From Chrysoporthe austroafricana (lineage: Eukaryota; Ascomycota; Sordariomycetes; Diaporthales; Cryphonectriaceae): DNA of 64,000 bases. Where the stretch lies: NCBI GenBank assembly GCA_001051155.2, contig JYIP02000005.1:4836001-4900000 (forward strand). The letters are read 5' to 3'. The notes under the pieces are model-generated. The model saw only the letters and a list, made by a program, of their open reading frames with translations, was not told the origin of the DNA and made no database searches. Position numbers and translations under genes: made by a program. Positions 45,001 to 53,600 of this stretch are shown here, one piece after another (position 1 is the first letter of the stretch; each line of letters begins with the position of its first letter).

Positions 45001-47959
45001 CGGGCCGACCGAGTGTGCCGTCGTCTGCGTGCTCGAGTCTTCCAACCACCGTCCGGGCCGCATCGGGAGGGGCGTCGGCGCTGTGTGCTGGATTGTTGAC
45101 CCCGACGATGTAAACAAGCTGGCCCCCATTGGGGCGCCTGGTGAGCTCCTTATCGAAGGCCCGTGTCTGGCACGTGGCTACCTACACCAGGATGATAAGA
45201 CGGCGGCCTCCTTTGTCTACGACCTTGAGTGGACGAAGGGCCTGCCGGGGCCAAATTTCAATGCCAGCGAGCCTCGACGTAGGTTCTACAGGACGGGTGA
45301 TCTAGTCAGGTACGACTCAGATGGCGGCCTGATTTTCATTGGCCGCAAGGATACCCAGGTGAAGCTGCGAGGTCTTCGTATCGAGTTGGGCGAGGTGGAG
45401 TATCACCTGCGCCGCCTGCTGCCGGCATATAACATCGTAGCCGACGTCATCACTCTCCCACGGCGAAAGAGCGATTCCCAGGCTCTGGTCGCCTTCGTCG
45501 CGCTCCCGGAGAGTGGCAGGCAGACGGCCACAAAGAAGGGAGCCGCCGCAGCCGGAAGCGCCACAGTCCCCGTCAGCGACGAAGCTGTCCAGCAGCTCTT
45601 CCAGGCATGGGCCGAGGTGTCCGCCGAGCTGGCCCAGGCACTGCCGTCGTACATGGTGCCCTCCTTGTTCGTGCCTATGAGCACTCTCCCGCTCACGTCG
45701 TCGGGCAAAACGGACCGCCGAATGCTGCAGGCCATTGCGGCAGACCTGAGTACTGAAGACCTAGAGCTGCTTCAGGGCGCCCGGACCGTCAAAGAGCCGC
45801 CGCGCACAGTCGCGGAGAAGCTCATGCATTCTGCCTGGGTCAAGATCCTCGGCCTTGAGCCGTCCAAGGTCGGCACCCAGGATAGCTTCTTCCGCCTCGG
45901 CGGTGACTCTATCCTGGCCATGCGCCTAGTCCCCGTCGCAACCGAGCTGGGCTTCTCACTCCGCGTATCCGACATCTTCCGTACGCCGGTCCTGGCTGAC
46001 TTGTGCGCTCAGCTTCAGAAGCCGTCCGTCGATGCTGGGAGCGACATCTCGCACTCGCCGCCCCTCTCGGACACGTCCACACTCGACAAGAGCGAGAGTA
46101 CCAACGGCCACCAAGAGCTGACAAGTACCAAGGTCCAGAGCTTTGTATCGTCGAAGTCCATGACGCCCCTAAGCGAAGATGACACCTACAAGATCAACTT
46201 TAGTATTGACATCAGCAATGGCGCCAGCAGCCTGGGCCAGTCCCGCGTCGCACCCGCGACGGACTTCCAGGCCTTGGCCTACGAGTTCTCACACCTTCGA
46301 CGCCGTGGCTTCGTCAACTACTTCATTTTCCACTTCCGCGCCCCCGTCAGCCTCCAGCGCGTTCACACCGCAGCCATGCTCTTGGTGCATCGCTACTCCA
46401 TCCTCCGCACCTCACTCAGGATCGCCAACGGCCGCCTGTGGCAGGTCACTGCGCCGCCTTCCGCTGCACAGCCCTACGTCGAGGTCCTGCGCGCCCCCGC
46501 TGGTGTCGGTGACGAATTCGCGACGCGCATCGTGGAGATGGACGAGGCGCGCCGCATGGGCGCCCGCGAGGACCCGACCAAGTTCTTCGTAGTCCAGCCG
46601 GCCGTCTCGTCCTCAGCGCCGGCATCGCATCTTATCCTGCGGCTCGCGCACACACACTACGACGGCCTGTCCTTCCCACAGGTACTTGACACCCTAGCCG
46701 AGGCACTGGCGGGCGGCGGGCAGCTTGAGGCTCCCGCATCCGAGATTTCATTCTCCGACTTCAGCCTTACGATGCAGGTGCTGCCCAGCAGCCGGTCCAT
46801 CGGTTACTGGCGCGGGCTTCTCGCGGGCTCGCAGCTGACACCCGTGGTGACGCCCGCTGCAATCGCGGCCAACGAGGGCGACGAGGGCCTGCTCACGCGC
46901 ACCATCCCCATGCCGGACCTCGCCGCCGCCGCCGAGGGGTTAACCTTCCCCGCCGTGCTCAAGGCCGCATGGGCTGTCGTCTTGGCGCAGCATACGCACC
47001 GCCGGGACGTCGTCTTCGGGTGCCTGGTGTCCGGGCGTATGCCTGTCGTCCCCGGCGTCGACGCTGTCGTCGGCCCCTGCGTTAACATTGTCCCCGTTCG
47101 GGCGGATGTCGGCGGCGACAGTACATGGGAACTCCTGCGCGCCGTCCACGCTCAGCACGTCGACAGCATGGAGCACGAGCACGTCGGCTTCCGGCGCATA
47201 CTATCTCAGTGCACGACCTGGCCGGCGCGCACCTCATTCGCCGGTGCGTCCGTCGTGCAGCACCAGAACAACACGATCGCGGAGTCACTCGCCTCAGCGA
47301 CAGAGGCCGGTCGCGGAGAGGGAGAAGGTGAAGGTGGAGAAGGTGATGGAGACGGTGGCAGCCACGGCGGCGCGATGCCCTTCGAGCTGGGCGCACAAGG
47401 ACGCAACGCTAACGCCGCCGCCGTGTGGGTCATCACAACGCCGAACCCGGCCGATGGCACGCTCTCGGTCGAGTTCTATTACGCCCGGCACGCTGTCCCT
47501 GACCACGTGGCACACGCTCTGCTTCAGGGCTTGTGCGTCACCATCGAGCACCTCGGCCGCAACTGGAACAGTGACGTGCCGCTGCCCCGCACGGTGGTCG
47601 AGTGCGACGGCGCGGCGCCCGTGCTACCCTGCGGCGGCGACTACGACGACTACGGTATCCCCCAGGTCGCCGCAGATGACGGCAACAACGGAGACGTCTC
47701 CTCCTCCTTCTCCTCGTCATCCAGAGTCGTCGAGGAGGCTTGGGCGAGGCTGCTTAGGGCGCACTCGGCGGTGCTATTTGATGGACCGCTCGTCCCGGGC
47801 AAATTCCGCTCCATGTTCGACATTTGGGACGACAACCTCGTTGCGGTAGAGCTTAGGGCCATCTATGAGGACCTTGGCGTCTATCTTGACCTGGAGCAGC
47901 TGTTGCAGTGTCCGGCCAAGGGCGCGCAAATCCGCCTGCTGCAAAAGCAATGTTTCTAG
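36041..47959 (+). CDS. three-module non-ribosomal peptide synthetase
   Basis: A single exon of 3972 residues; ATG 36041 is the first in frame (a GTG lies four codons upstream). Domain order: truncated condensation C-lobe (about 20-275, no HHxxxDG), A1 (310-857), T1 (Ser925), C (HHCVYDG at 1159), A2 (to 2060), T2 (Ser2131), C (HHAVYDG at 2347), A3 (2697-3237), T3 (Ser3290). A terminal condensation-like domain (about 3400-3830, AHTHYDG at 3536-3542) follows, then a degenerate T domain (about 3897-3970) with WDDNL where GGDSL is expected (Asn3932). All A domains keep the aspartate that binds the alpha-amino group (FDTS, FDAC, FDAC). There are no epimerase, methylation or thioesterase domains. 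Chain release is expected through the terminal C-like domain, which in fungi usually cyclises the peptide. Three modules predict a tripeptide, or a multiple of three if used iteratively. Gly-rich expansions lie in the first internal C and in the terminal C domain. Confidence 0.95.
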   Translation: MDTNNRDAQNASSSAPLPTAAAFWSSYLEGSDLTFFPAPSAHAGSPRHYTCIAREFEFQQPWAPLTDAFSSSLLSSSSHTVSSREHVSTLLRSAWAVVAATYSGSRDVIFGSSTTTNPTATSRSIVPTRVRWGPDTTVRDLMAGVHKQAADMAPFASVGLKEIARASDDAGGACQFTCVFAVELGSHGDNLEEKTEAMDGAQGGAQALSIQCSRFTTLRGNGGNENDNEDGSPRDKADCHRLRVRAHFDDHTLKTEQAQRVLAQFEKVVLLLSDGSNHGSAVASLPLLAATDRADIERWNTGRPTVVRELAHELVRQQVAVRPHHTAVSAWDGKMSYAELDDASERLALRLRRLGVGPETMVPISFEKSLWAIVAMLGVLKAGGAFAVLDPAHPQERKSVIARQLGASVAVASASAKKLMPPGCIGMTLVCDEAVLSWPSTVTQAESELLAPLLPPAGLGSDNAMYIIFTSGSTGTPKGCVTEHGAFCSSMFEFGRDSGMHSGRQVLQFASYSFDTSLEEIFCALFAGATLHVPSEQNRVNDLAGEIQRTGTDWAELNPKVASLLVPEEVPTLKTIILGGDRSHGSDVSRWPETTTLFNSYGCTEASVTSTLIPLSGRATHEEPPIGRGVGCRLWIVDADDHHRLAPIGAPGELLIEGPGLAREYLGDPERTAASFVVDPRWTLEGEWGGDTGACGPRRFYKTGDIVRYNAQGAVMYVGRKDTQIKLRGQRIELGEIEHQLSRALPECRVAAEVPMIQTLGAAAGAVSSTQTLAAFIVLPTDTADSSAAAGSDASSAVTVDFDPVTVDRLAAMRPRLVEELAHSLPTYMVPAIFIPITAMPLTISAKTDRRRLRALAQALEPNQIATLQDREDGSGNGQEEDGSGEHASWTETERQMQAAWADVLGVPRESIGRSDNFFRIGGDSLTAMKMVPLARKLGLRTSVADVFRTPKLHQLAARSECEPGDGHGSGRAEPGGTEEEGDDSEVAPFSLLRNGDDDTADTEALRREAAEQCGLRPDEIEDLYPCTPLQEGLMSLSAKQPGSYVARLAFELASDIDMAGFHAAWDQTVEAHSILRTRVVSMVGRNTTKNGGGGGGGTGLMQAVTSRRLVWEMGVDLDDYLQRDEQRLVEFGAPLTRFAILPHRHHYRNRYVFVWTLHHCVYDGWSLPLILRDVARAYANRGRPGQDGAEHVPPFSRFIRYLSRQEAASAKAFWSEYLKGPSSTFPEPSSSLSEARPDATLTDRTAFPVRAVAGTTPAIVLRTAWALLTRSYTGVPDVVFGTTVTGRNAPVPGVEQMSGPTIATVPVKVSWNERVGYDDGGNNISHTATTVRELLEQVQQQAAEAIPFEQFGLQHIARVSEDARAACQFQALFVVQPADEDEDDYDNEDGIGGVMRPLLGDAPEVGDRARFSTQALLVECTVGRAGDSPADIHVSYDSRLLPPAQVTAMLERFKHILAQLVAIASEEGSDSDSSRALDASVSRLSLISAQDRARMDAWNQGKIAPVSKTMPQLVAEAAAAHPTRPAISAWDGEMTFTELVAVASRVARHLRRMGVGRKNESKDEIVLLSFERSCWGIVSMLAIMQAGAAFVALDPAQPDERLARVMQLSKAQLLLTSPGLSDRLARVSQGVATTLHIICTAELADDLSGEDQDPEEIVQHPDDLAYVIFTSGSTGIPKGVMIPHGAAASSIVAHGAAFGVNSASRTLQFSSLTFDACIFEIFTTLATGGCICVPSDTQRVNDLAGAINTLNINTVMLTPSVLALLAPESVPTVDTIIFIAEQVTDNDIKRWRDGQWKRRILNGYGPTECTVVCVVNADLQHGGCIGRAVGCRAWVVDPDDHDVLVPIGAVGELLIEGPSLARGYMGDPERTAASFIYDPAWGRASSSSSDDNEAAGPRRLYKTGDLVRYMGEEGNFMYLGRKDTQVKLRGQRIELGEVDHYLQQTLPEKAEVRSDIVKLPPQAKAGGSEVAALAAFVVLPGLESAFGEKAADATGSMLPDLRTFLPGFAEAVQAAATRLLHTVPSYMVPSLFVPLARIPLTVSGKTDRQCLRAIAAKLSPKDLEALRAAQRGDAGAQTARGGGADGPGAKKRAPCTDSEQRMRSVWADVLQLEADDIGVDDNFFRLGGDSISAMKLVAAARAQGIDTTVAKVFQTPVLSELCGGVSETDGYEETDDKNNAVAPFALLPTGADTNRLREEAAMHCGVSPDDIDDLYPCTPLQQGLISLTAKEGNGSYVMREVFRLKKVRIEALQKAWAQAADAHHALRTRIVYLHTNESAESTSALYQAVVSTRQAVVWHTASSLDEYLARDEEDTMELGSPLSRVALIPATGSGDKEDMLLVWTIHHAVYDGWSMPILKEAIATMYNGAAGQEVAPPAFSRFIQYLGHIDMDAASSFWSAYLNSVSASPFPTAPTPQAAGLAKTYEANSVVEAVYRPWDGPGGDQKGTSAGSETTMSTYLRAAYSLIVGAYTGSRDAVFGTTISGRNAPVAGIESISGPTIATVPLRVKWDATTSAHELLRAVQQHATDMIPYEQIGLQRLVGLEDGAGAEACRFQSLFVVQPASGPESPACSRLFGDKLLRQGQPGDAVESATPQTYPLGIEAAVLSGGELHLTATFDNQVLDRVQAERILSQISHVVGLLYHHPNSRLADLSLLGPGDTEQILQWNSRGGGGGESAPDIRAVREPIHELVRRHAGARPGAPAVSAWDGDITYRELDYLANGLAHRLRALGVGAGAGVTVGAEHQVGAIVPFSLDKSKWVPVTMLAILKAGGAFVALDAAQPASRLQFIAKEAGARVLITTPTLAEHPSLAGLGLQTLCPSELVFTPEEMAQPPRTPPRVDGSDRGDSLAYVIFTSGSTGVPKGVMVPHVAAASSTLAHGSAMGIGSTSRVLQFAAYTFDACVLEIVGSLLAGACVCIPSRDECTADLNAAVRRYSINFVALAPRVASLLNPQELPAIKAVALGAETVHPTDIQRWGGRRVSNGYGPTECAVVCVLESSNHRPGRIGRGVGAVCWIVDPDDVNKLAPIGAPGELLIEGPCLARGYLHQDDKTAASFVYDLEWTKGLPGPNFNASEPRRRFYRTGDLVRYDSDGGLIFIGRKDTQVKLRGLRIELGEVEYHLRRLLPAYNIVADVITLPRRKSDSQALVAFVALPESGRQTATKKGAAAAGSATVPVSDEAVQQLFQAWAEVSAELAQALPSYMVPSLFVPMSTLPLTSSGKTDRRMLQAIAADLSTEDLELLQGARTVKEPPRTVAEKLMHSAWVKILGLEPSKVGTQDSFFRLGGDSILAMRLVPVATELGFSLRVSDIFRTPVLADLCAQLQKPSVDAGSDISHSPPLSDTSTLDKSESTNGHQELTSTKVQSFVSSKSMTPLSEDDTYKINFSIDISNGASSLGQSRVAPATDFQALAYEFSHLRRRGFVNYFIFHFRAPVSLQRVHTAAMLLVHRYSILRTSLRIANGRLWQVTAPPSAAQPYVEVLRAPAGVGDEFATRIVEMDEARRMGAREDPTKFFVVQPAVSSSAPASHLILRLAHTHYDGLSFPQVLDTLAEALAGGGQLEAPASEISFSDFSLTMQVLPSSRSIGYWRGLLAGSQLTPVVTPAAIAANEGDEGLLTRTIPMPDLAAAAEGLTFPAVLKAAWAVVLAQHTHRRDVVFGCLVSGRMPVVPGVDAVVGPCVNIVPVRADVGGDSTWELLRAVHAQHVDSMEHEHVGFRRILSQCTTWPARTSFAGASVVQHQNNTIAESLASATEAGRGEGEGEGGEGDGDGGSHGGAMPFELGAQGRNANAAAVWVITTPNPADGTLSVEFYYARHAVPDHVAHALLQGLCVTIEHLGRNWNSDVPLPRTVVECDGAAPVLPCGGDYDDYGIPQVAADDGNNGDVSSSFSSSSRVVEEAWARLLRAHSAVLFDGPLVPGKFRSMFDIWDDNLVAVELRAIYEDLGVYLDLEQLLQCPAKGAQIRLLQKQCF

Positions 47960-48986
47960 TGTATACTTTCTTGAATTCGGTTCCCGTTGCATTGTACTGT
48001 ACTATAGGAAGGGCAAGGGGGGATACTCTATCATTCGAAGCAAGGATGCTTGTATTTGGCGTTGGATATTTGGAGCATAAGCGAAGTAGGCGTTAAGGCC
48101 TTCAAAGTATTAAGAAAAGGCTTTTTTATTCCAGTCTTACATTAATAATGTACCGCTATTTAGTTTCTTTGCCTCTTAAATAGTATTTTGCATTGCTGTT
48201 ACACGGACACCTAAGGGTGCCCAAAGGAGGAAAGGATATTAAAGCATTGCGAGTTACGCGCCGTTGGGCACGAAGACCCGCCCGACGACAGGAAGAGAGA
48301 TACCCAACCGCATAAAGAAGGGGGCTGGGCAAAGGATGCCTGAGGCAGACGTCGGAATCCAAGGTCTATAAGTACGGCGGGAACGAGCCCGTCGAACTAA
48401 GGATGAACCTGGTTTCTCAAGCACTCCTTAGACCACCTTAACAGTTATCATTAAATGAAGACCCCTTCCAAGCCCAGGACTCTGCCCTTGTAACAATTGC
48501 TGTGTTCAGGTTCATTCTCTGATGCAACAAGGTTGATATATTAAGAAGCTTAACCCCAGAGCTACCTAGCATACGTAATAGCTTCACTCTTGTCTTTTTT
48601 ATTTTTATTTTTTGAATTCCTATCGGATCCTAGGGCTATAATGACAGGGCTCCCGACAAAAAGGCTTATGTGCACGAAATTCTCTCTTTGATCAACCCAA
48701 CCGTGCCTGTAGAAAAAAAGACAGCAAGAGAAGGCTAACAAGGCACAAAGGGAGAGGAAAGCCTTGGGGGTGGGGGGTGAGAACACCCGTCTCAGATCTT
48801 ATCAGAGGCATCAAAACTGAAGGAAAAGAAGCAAATGTCTGTTTTCGTTCTCTCACTGAATAATATTGTGTTGAAAACAACTCATTCGCAGCAGTAATTC
48901 ATCACTTATTGGATAGTACGTACTACAACAGAATTAAGATTCATAGTTGCCTATTGGTCATGCTGCAATACCTGTGTATTCTCGTC
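47960..48986. other. convergent intergenic region at probable cluster edge
   Basis: No gene seen between the NRPS and the minus-strand membrane protein. Base and codon usage change across this gap: genes to the left are markedly richer in G/C at third positions. Confidence 0.5.
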
Positions 48987-50402
48987 TTAGAACTTCTGGT
49001 CGCAGGCAATCAGATCGATTGGCGTAGTTTGCAGTGAGTTGCCCGCAAATGCCCGCACTGGCGTGGCAGGAAGCTGGTGGTAATCATGTCCCGTCCCCGA
49101 AGCCTCGTGTAGGAAACCAAGACTGTCTCGAGTTAATGCCGACGCCTCATTTATACCAGGCAGCTCACCTCTCGAAGGCGTCCTCTGGTTCGAGCTCTCT
49201 TCGCTGCTATGTGGCCAACTCTCTGAGCGTGCGGGGCCCGGAAACAGGCTCCCTTGTAGTTCCATGACTGGCGGAGCTTGTGGTTCGACGCAACTTGACC
49301 CCGGCAAAAGAACCGGCGATATTGAGTGTACAATCGTCGTCGGGCGTTGGGGCGCGGGATTCTCAGACATGGCTCCTATAGGAGGCCTTTGTCCGAGATG
49401 ACCTCCCTTGACACGAAATCGCAGGACCCACCTTCTCGCAATCTCACCACGGCCATATCTTAGACAGAGGTACAACGTTCCTAATACCGCCGCAATACCT
49501 AGCGCTGCCGCACCGATGGCGATTCCCGCCATTGCGCCTGTGGACAGTGTTGAAGATTGGCGGCCTGCGCCACCGCCGGCCGAAACCGATGTGCCTGCGC
49601 TGGATGTAGAAGCAGCGGTCGCGCCTCCACTGCTCGCTGCCCATCCTGTTCCAACCACAGCTGTTGAAGTTGCCCAAGCGCCTGTCGTTACCAAGTCGGA
49701 CGATCGGTATAGCAGTGCGACTTGTTCTGCGGAGAGGGTGAAAACTGCGATGCCGGATGCAGAATCAGTCATCAAATTAACGTTGACCCATTTTAAATCG
49801 ACAGGGCTGCTGGGGCCGAAGCTGAATGCTGTTGTAGAGGAGGGACATTCCGAGAGGCCGTTGATTACTATGGTCGGTTCCCCTTGGCTTTGTGTACCTT
49901 CACACCAGGTAGAGTATATCCCGTACGTTGTGATGGAAAGGCCACTGGAACAATGAACGTTATCCGATCGGATCTCTTGAGTTAGGTTTCAAGGAGGACA
50001 TAATCATTATACGTACGATGGACAGCAGTGCGCAGTTGTCTCCTCGTCTGCCCCCGACGGCGTTCTCACTTCCTGCCATGCCGTGGTCCAGGCACTAGGG
50101 CAGGCGATACCCGGCGAGTACAGATAGGTATTGCCTAGTTCCCCCGGAACCGCGGGGTAGCAAGACTGGCCATCGCTATCACAGACCCCTTCTGGGTAAA
50201 GTGAGATGTAACATGGTACGATCCCCGACCTGATATCGGTCTGACAGTTCGAGAGAAAGCTCTGTGTGCAGTAGGGCGGAGGCTCAAAGGCGGTTGTCAG
50301 AGGGTTTGGGGTGATCGTTAGAGTTGTGGTCAAGGTCTGCGTGGCCGTCGTGGAGAAGCCTGAAGAGACTATAGCATCTGTAGAGGTGAGAGTGATTGGC
50401 AT
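48987..50402 (-). CDS. single-pass Ser/Thr-rich membrane protein
   Basis: Exons 50402-50017 and 49944-48987 join in phase to 447 residues. A Ser/Thr-rich N-terminal part contains several cysteines (FLSNCQ, PSAWTTAWQ, HCCPSSGLSITTYGIYSTWC). A Ser/Ala/Gly-rich stalk and one transmembrane helix (AGIAIGAAALGIAAVLGTLYLCL) follow, then a basic stop-transfer (RYGRGEIARR) and a Pro/Ser-rich cytoplasmic tail. This is the common plan of fungal surface sensor or mucin-like proteins. No catalytic domain is seen and no classical signal peptide starts the protein, so the true start may be further upstream. No specific function can be assigned. Confidence 0.7.
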
Positions 50403-50665
50403 TTCGGACGAAGAGGGAGGGGCGGGAAGAAAGGCAGGGCGCCGTGGCGGGGAGAGTCCCGTCAGAATTGTCCGGGGTTGCGTATAAGATTTTCAGGGAG
50501 GTGGTGAGAAAGACAAGAGGAGAAAAGTGATTACGTGCATGTGTGATAGGGTAAGGAAGAAGCAGAGTCCAGTCCCGCTAATTAGAAGGTGAAAAAGATA
50601 AGGATCAATTGTTAAGACATGGCTCATTCCGCCAAGATTGCTACGTCGTATCGGCCCCCAAGAGT

Positions 50666-53600
50666 CTATGATGACGCCTCCTGAGCAGCAGAGAAATTAT
50701 GAAAGCTTCCTGCTGCACGCGGGTAAGCATTCCTCCACTGCGAGGGGCCATCGGTCATCTTTGATGCCCCATTGGGCTTGTTCTCAGCTTCGCTTGCTGC
50801 CTCGTCTGGTGGTGTCCCCCAACCACCACCTCCAGGCGTATGAATCACACAACGGTCACCAGTCTTCATGTTGATCTGACCCCTCGAGCCAATGCTGACC
50901 CATCTCTCGGCTCCGTCTTCTAACTTCTGTACCCAATAGTTGGCACCCCTTTGCCCAGCCTCCCCGCCAAACATCCCGAATGGCTGATGGACTCTCCTCT
51001 CGGTGATGATTCCGAACGTCAGCGGGTAGCGACATTCCCAGTCCCGGGTCACGCCACATCCGCCATTGAATTTGCCCCGGCCGCCGCTGCCCTTGCGAAT
51101 GGAAAACTCACGCAGCAGCACAGGGTAGCGCTTCTCGATAATTTCGACGTCTGTAGTCCGCGTGTTCGTCATATGCACTTGTACTCCCGAGGCGCCGTGC
51201 CACGTAGGTCCGGCGCCCTCACCGCCGCATATCGTTTCGCCGTAGCCGAAGCCAAACCCGCTGCTGTCGTCTGGCTGGTTCGTCTCGTCGTCTACACTGC
51301 CTGGCTCGAGGCAGTTGCCGAAGAAGCCGAAACAGTTCATACACCCCTGGGAAGCAGCAGCCGACTGGAAGGCTTTCAGGAGGAGATCCACGAGCCGCTG
51401 CGAGGTAAGGGTATTCCCACAGCAGATCGCAGCCTTGGCTGAGGGGTTGAGAAAGGTGTTCTTCGGGAGGATGACCTTGGTTGGGGCTAGGCATCCTTGG
51501 TTCAGGGGGATATCGGAGCCGATAAGAAGGCGTAGTACGTAGATCAGCGCTGAATAGGTGATTGCTGGCGGAGCGTTCATGTTGGAAAGCATCTCACAGG
51601 AAGTGCCACTAAAGTCAAGAGTTGCGAAACCAGTCTCATCAATAGATATGGAGACGGTCATCATCGATCCGTTGTCCAGATAGTCCGTAGCCGTCAGGGG
51701 CATGGATCCAAAACGATGGTATGCCGACTTGAGGTACGCTCGAACAGCTACCTCGGCGTTTTCTTGGATTTTCTTCATGTAGAAATGAACGACGGGCTTG
51801 CTGTACTCGTTAATAAGAGCCTTGATCAAGTTACTACCCTTGGTGTTTGCTGCAACCTGGGCCTTAAGGTCCGACAGGTTGTCGCCTAGGTTTCTGGAGC
51901 CACTACAGCCAGGAAATTTACCTGGCTCGAGGAGAATGGATGTGATGCCCTCTTCATCAAAGTGACCGTCTCGCACGAGGAAGAAGGATTTTATCGCGGC
52001 ACCCTCCTGCCAAAGTTCAACAGAATCTCTAAAAGATCATGGTCAGCTGATGCGATGCCACTAAGCGTTGTAATCCCAGACTTACGGCGGCATGGAATTG
52101 CCTCTATATCCGCCAATATTCAGGTGGTGGCCTCTTGAGGCAGTATAGAAACAAATAGTTTTGCCGTCCTCATCAAAGACCGGGGAGATCACAGTTATGT
52201 CTGCTCCCAGGCGTCTGTTAGAATGCATAGCCCAGAGCGAACGAGAAGCAGAGAGAATATGGGATCGTACCAGGCAAGTGGGTACCACCGGACTCTGGGT
52301 GGTTTGAGACAAGTACATCACCTGGGCGCAGGTTCCCACGGTGTAGTTGATGTTGATATGTGACCGCGTAACTCATGCTTCCAAGATGGACCGGTACATG
52401 AGGTGCGTTGGCCACGAGCTCGCCGTCTGGGCTGAAGATCGCACAAGAGAAATCCAAACGCTCCTTTATATTTAGCGAGATGCTGGTTTTCTGAAGTGTT
52501 CTTCCCATCTCCTCTGCTATTCCCATGAATCTGTGCCCAAAGATACTGAGCTTGATCGGGTCGACGACAAGCTCGCCGCTGCTAGTGTCTTGAGATCCCG
52601 CTTGTGCTAAATCGATGACAACATGGGATGTCAGAACCTTTGCCTGCGCTCCAGGTACAACTATGATGGTTTGTGTGCTGTCGATGATTATCGCAGGGCC
52701 GGAGATCATTGTTCCTCGTCCAAGGTTATCGAGTCGAAAGACTCTAGTCTGTTGACGACCGCTATTTGCGAAATAGACTTCTTCCTATTACCTTGTCAGT
52801 TGTCTAGGCATCTACTCGGGATTGAGTGCATTGCTCACCAGCCTCTCGATGTTCTTAACTTGAGTCTCAAAATCGAGTTCCTTGAGCTCGTGTATCAACG
52901 TGTCATTGTCCTTAGTGGTCTCTCCACTCTTGCCAATCCCACGAACCCGGACATCGTCAACTAAAACCTTTCTGGATCGGGGGAAAGTAAAGGACAATTC
53001 TCGATAATGATCCTTTTCGAGAGCAGATAGCCAATCGCCATCTGCAGGTCGTAGGATCATGAAGTTGGTGTCGGTGCCGTGGTACCGCAGATTCAAGTAT
53101 TCCTCGTGCATGATGGATGAGGAGGGAATTCCCTGAGCAAGCAAGCCTTCAGACGCCCTCTGCCTAAGAACACCAAACTTCTCTTCCAATCGAGTTAATG
53201 AATCTTCTCCCAAGGTCTCGGAACTAGGTTCCCTTGTTTCTTGTACGACCTCTGCAAGAGCCATTCCATAGGCCGATAGTATGCTCGAATATTTGTGGAT
53301 GACGACCCGACGAATGCCCAATTTGGCCGCAATCTCACAGGCATGTTGTCCGCCCGCGCCGCCAAAGGTAGCCAGATTGTGTTGGGCAGCCTCGAATCCT
53401 CGAGCCTCGGTTAGGGCTCGAATTGGCCAGCACATAGATTCGTTTGCGACGTCGATGAAGCCATAGGCGACTTCTTCGGGTGTCATTGATCTCCCTGTAT
53501 CGGCATTGATCTGGGCCGTGATCACTTTGAACTTCTCTGCCACAATGTCTGAATCAAGTGGGAGGTTCTCATCGGGACCAAAAATAGCTGGGAAGTATTC

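Noticed and set aside
47088..47849. Long second frame inside the NRPS 3' part
   Set aside because: It is a shadow of the NRPS, Ser/Arg/Pro-rich and without domains; high GC keeps stop codons rare.
8592..47959. An echinocandin or pneumocandin cluster
   Set aside because: The four chain-extension genes fit, but the NRPS has three modules instead of six, there is no polyketide or acyl-ligase starter gene, and no Fe/2-oxoglutarate oxygenases are seen.
19388..47959. The HC-toxin or AM-toxin cluster itself
   Set aside because: Both toxins are tetrapeptides made by four-module synthetases. The HC-toxin fatty-acid synthase and racemase genes are missing, and the module count here is three.
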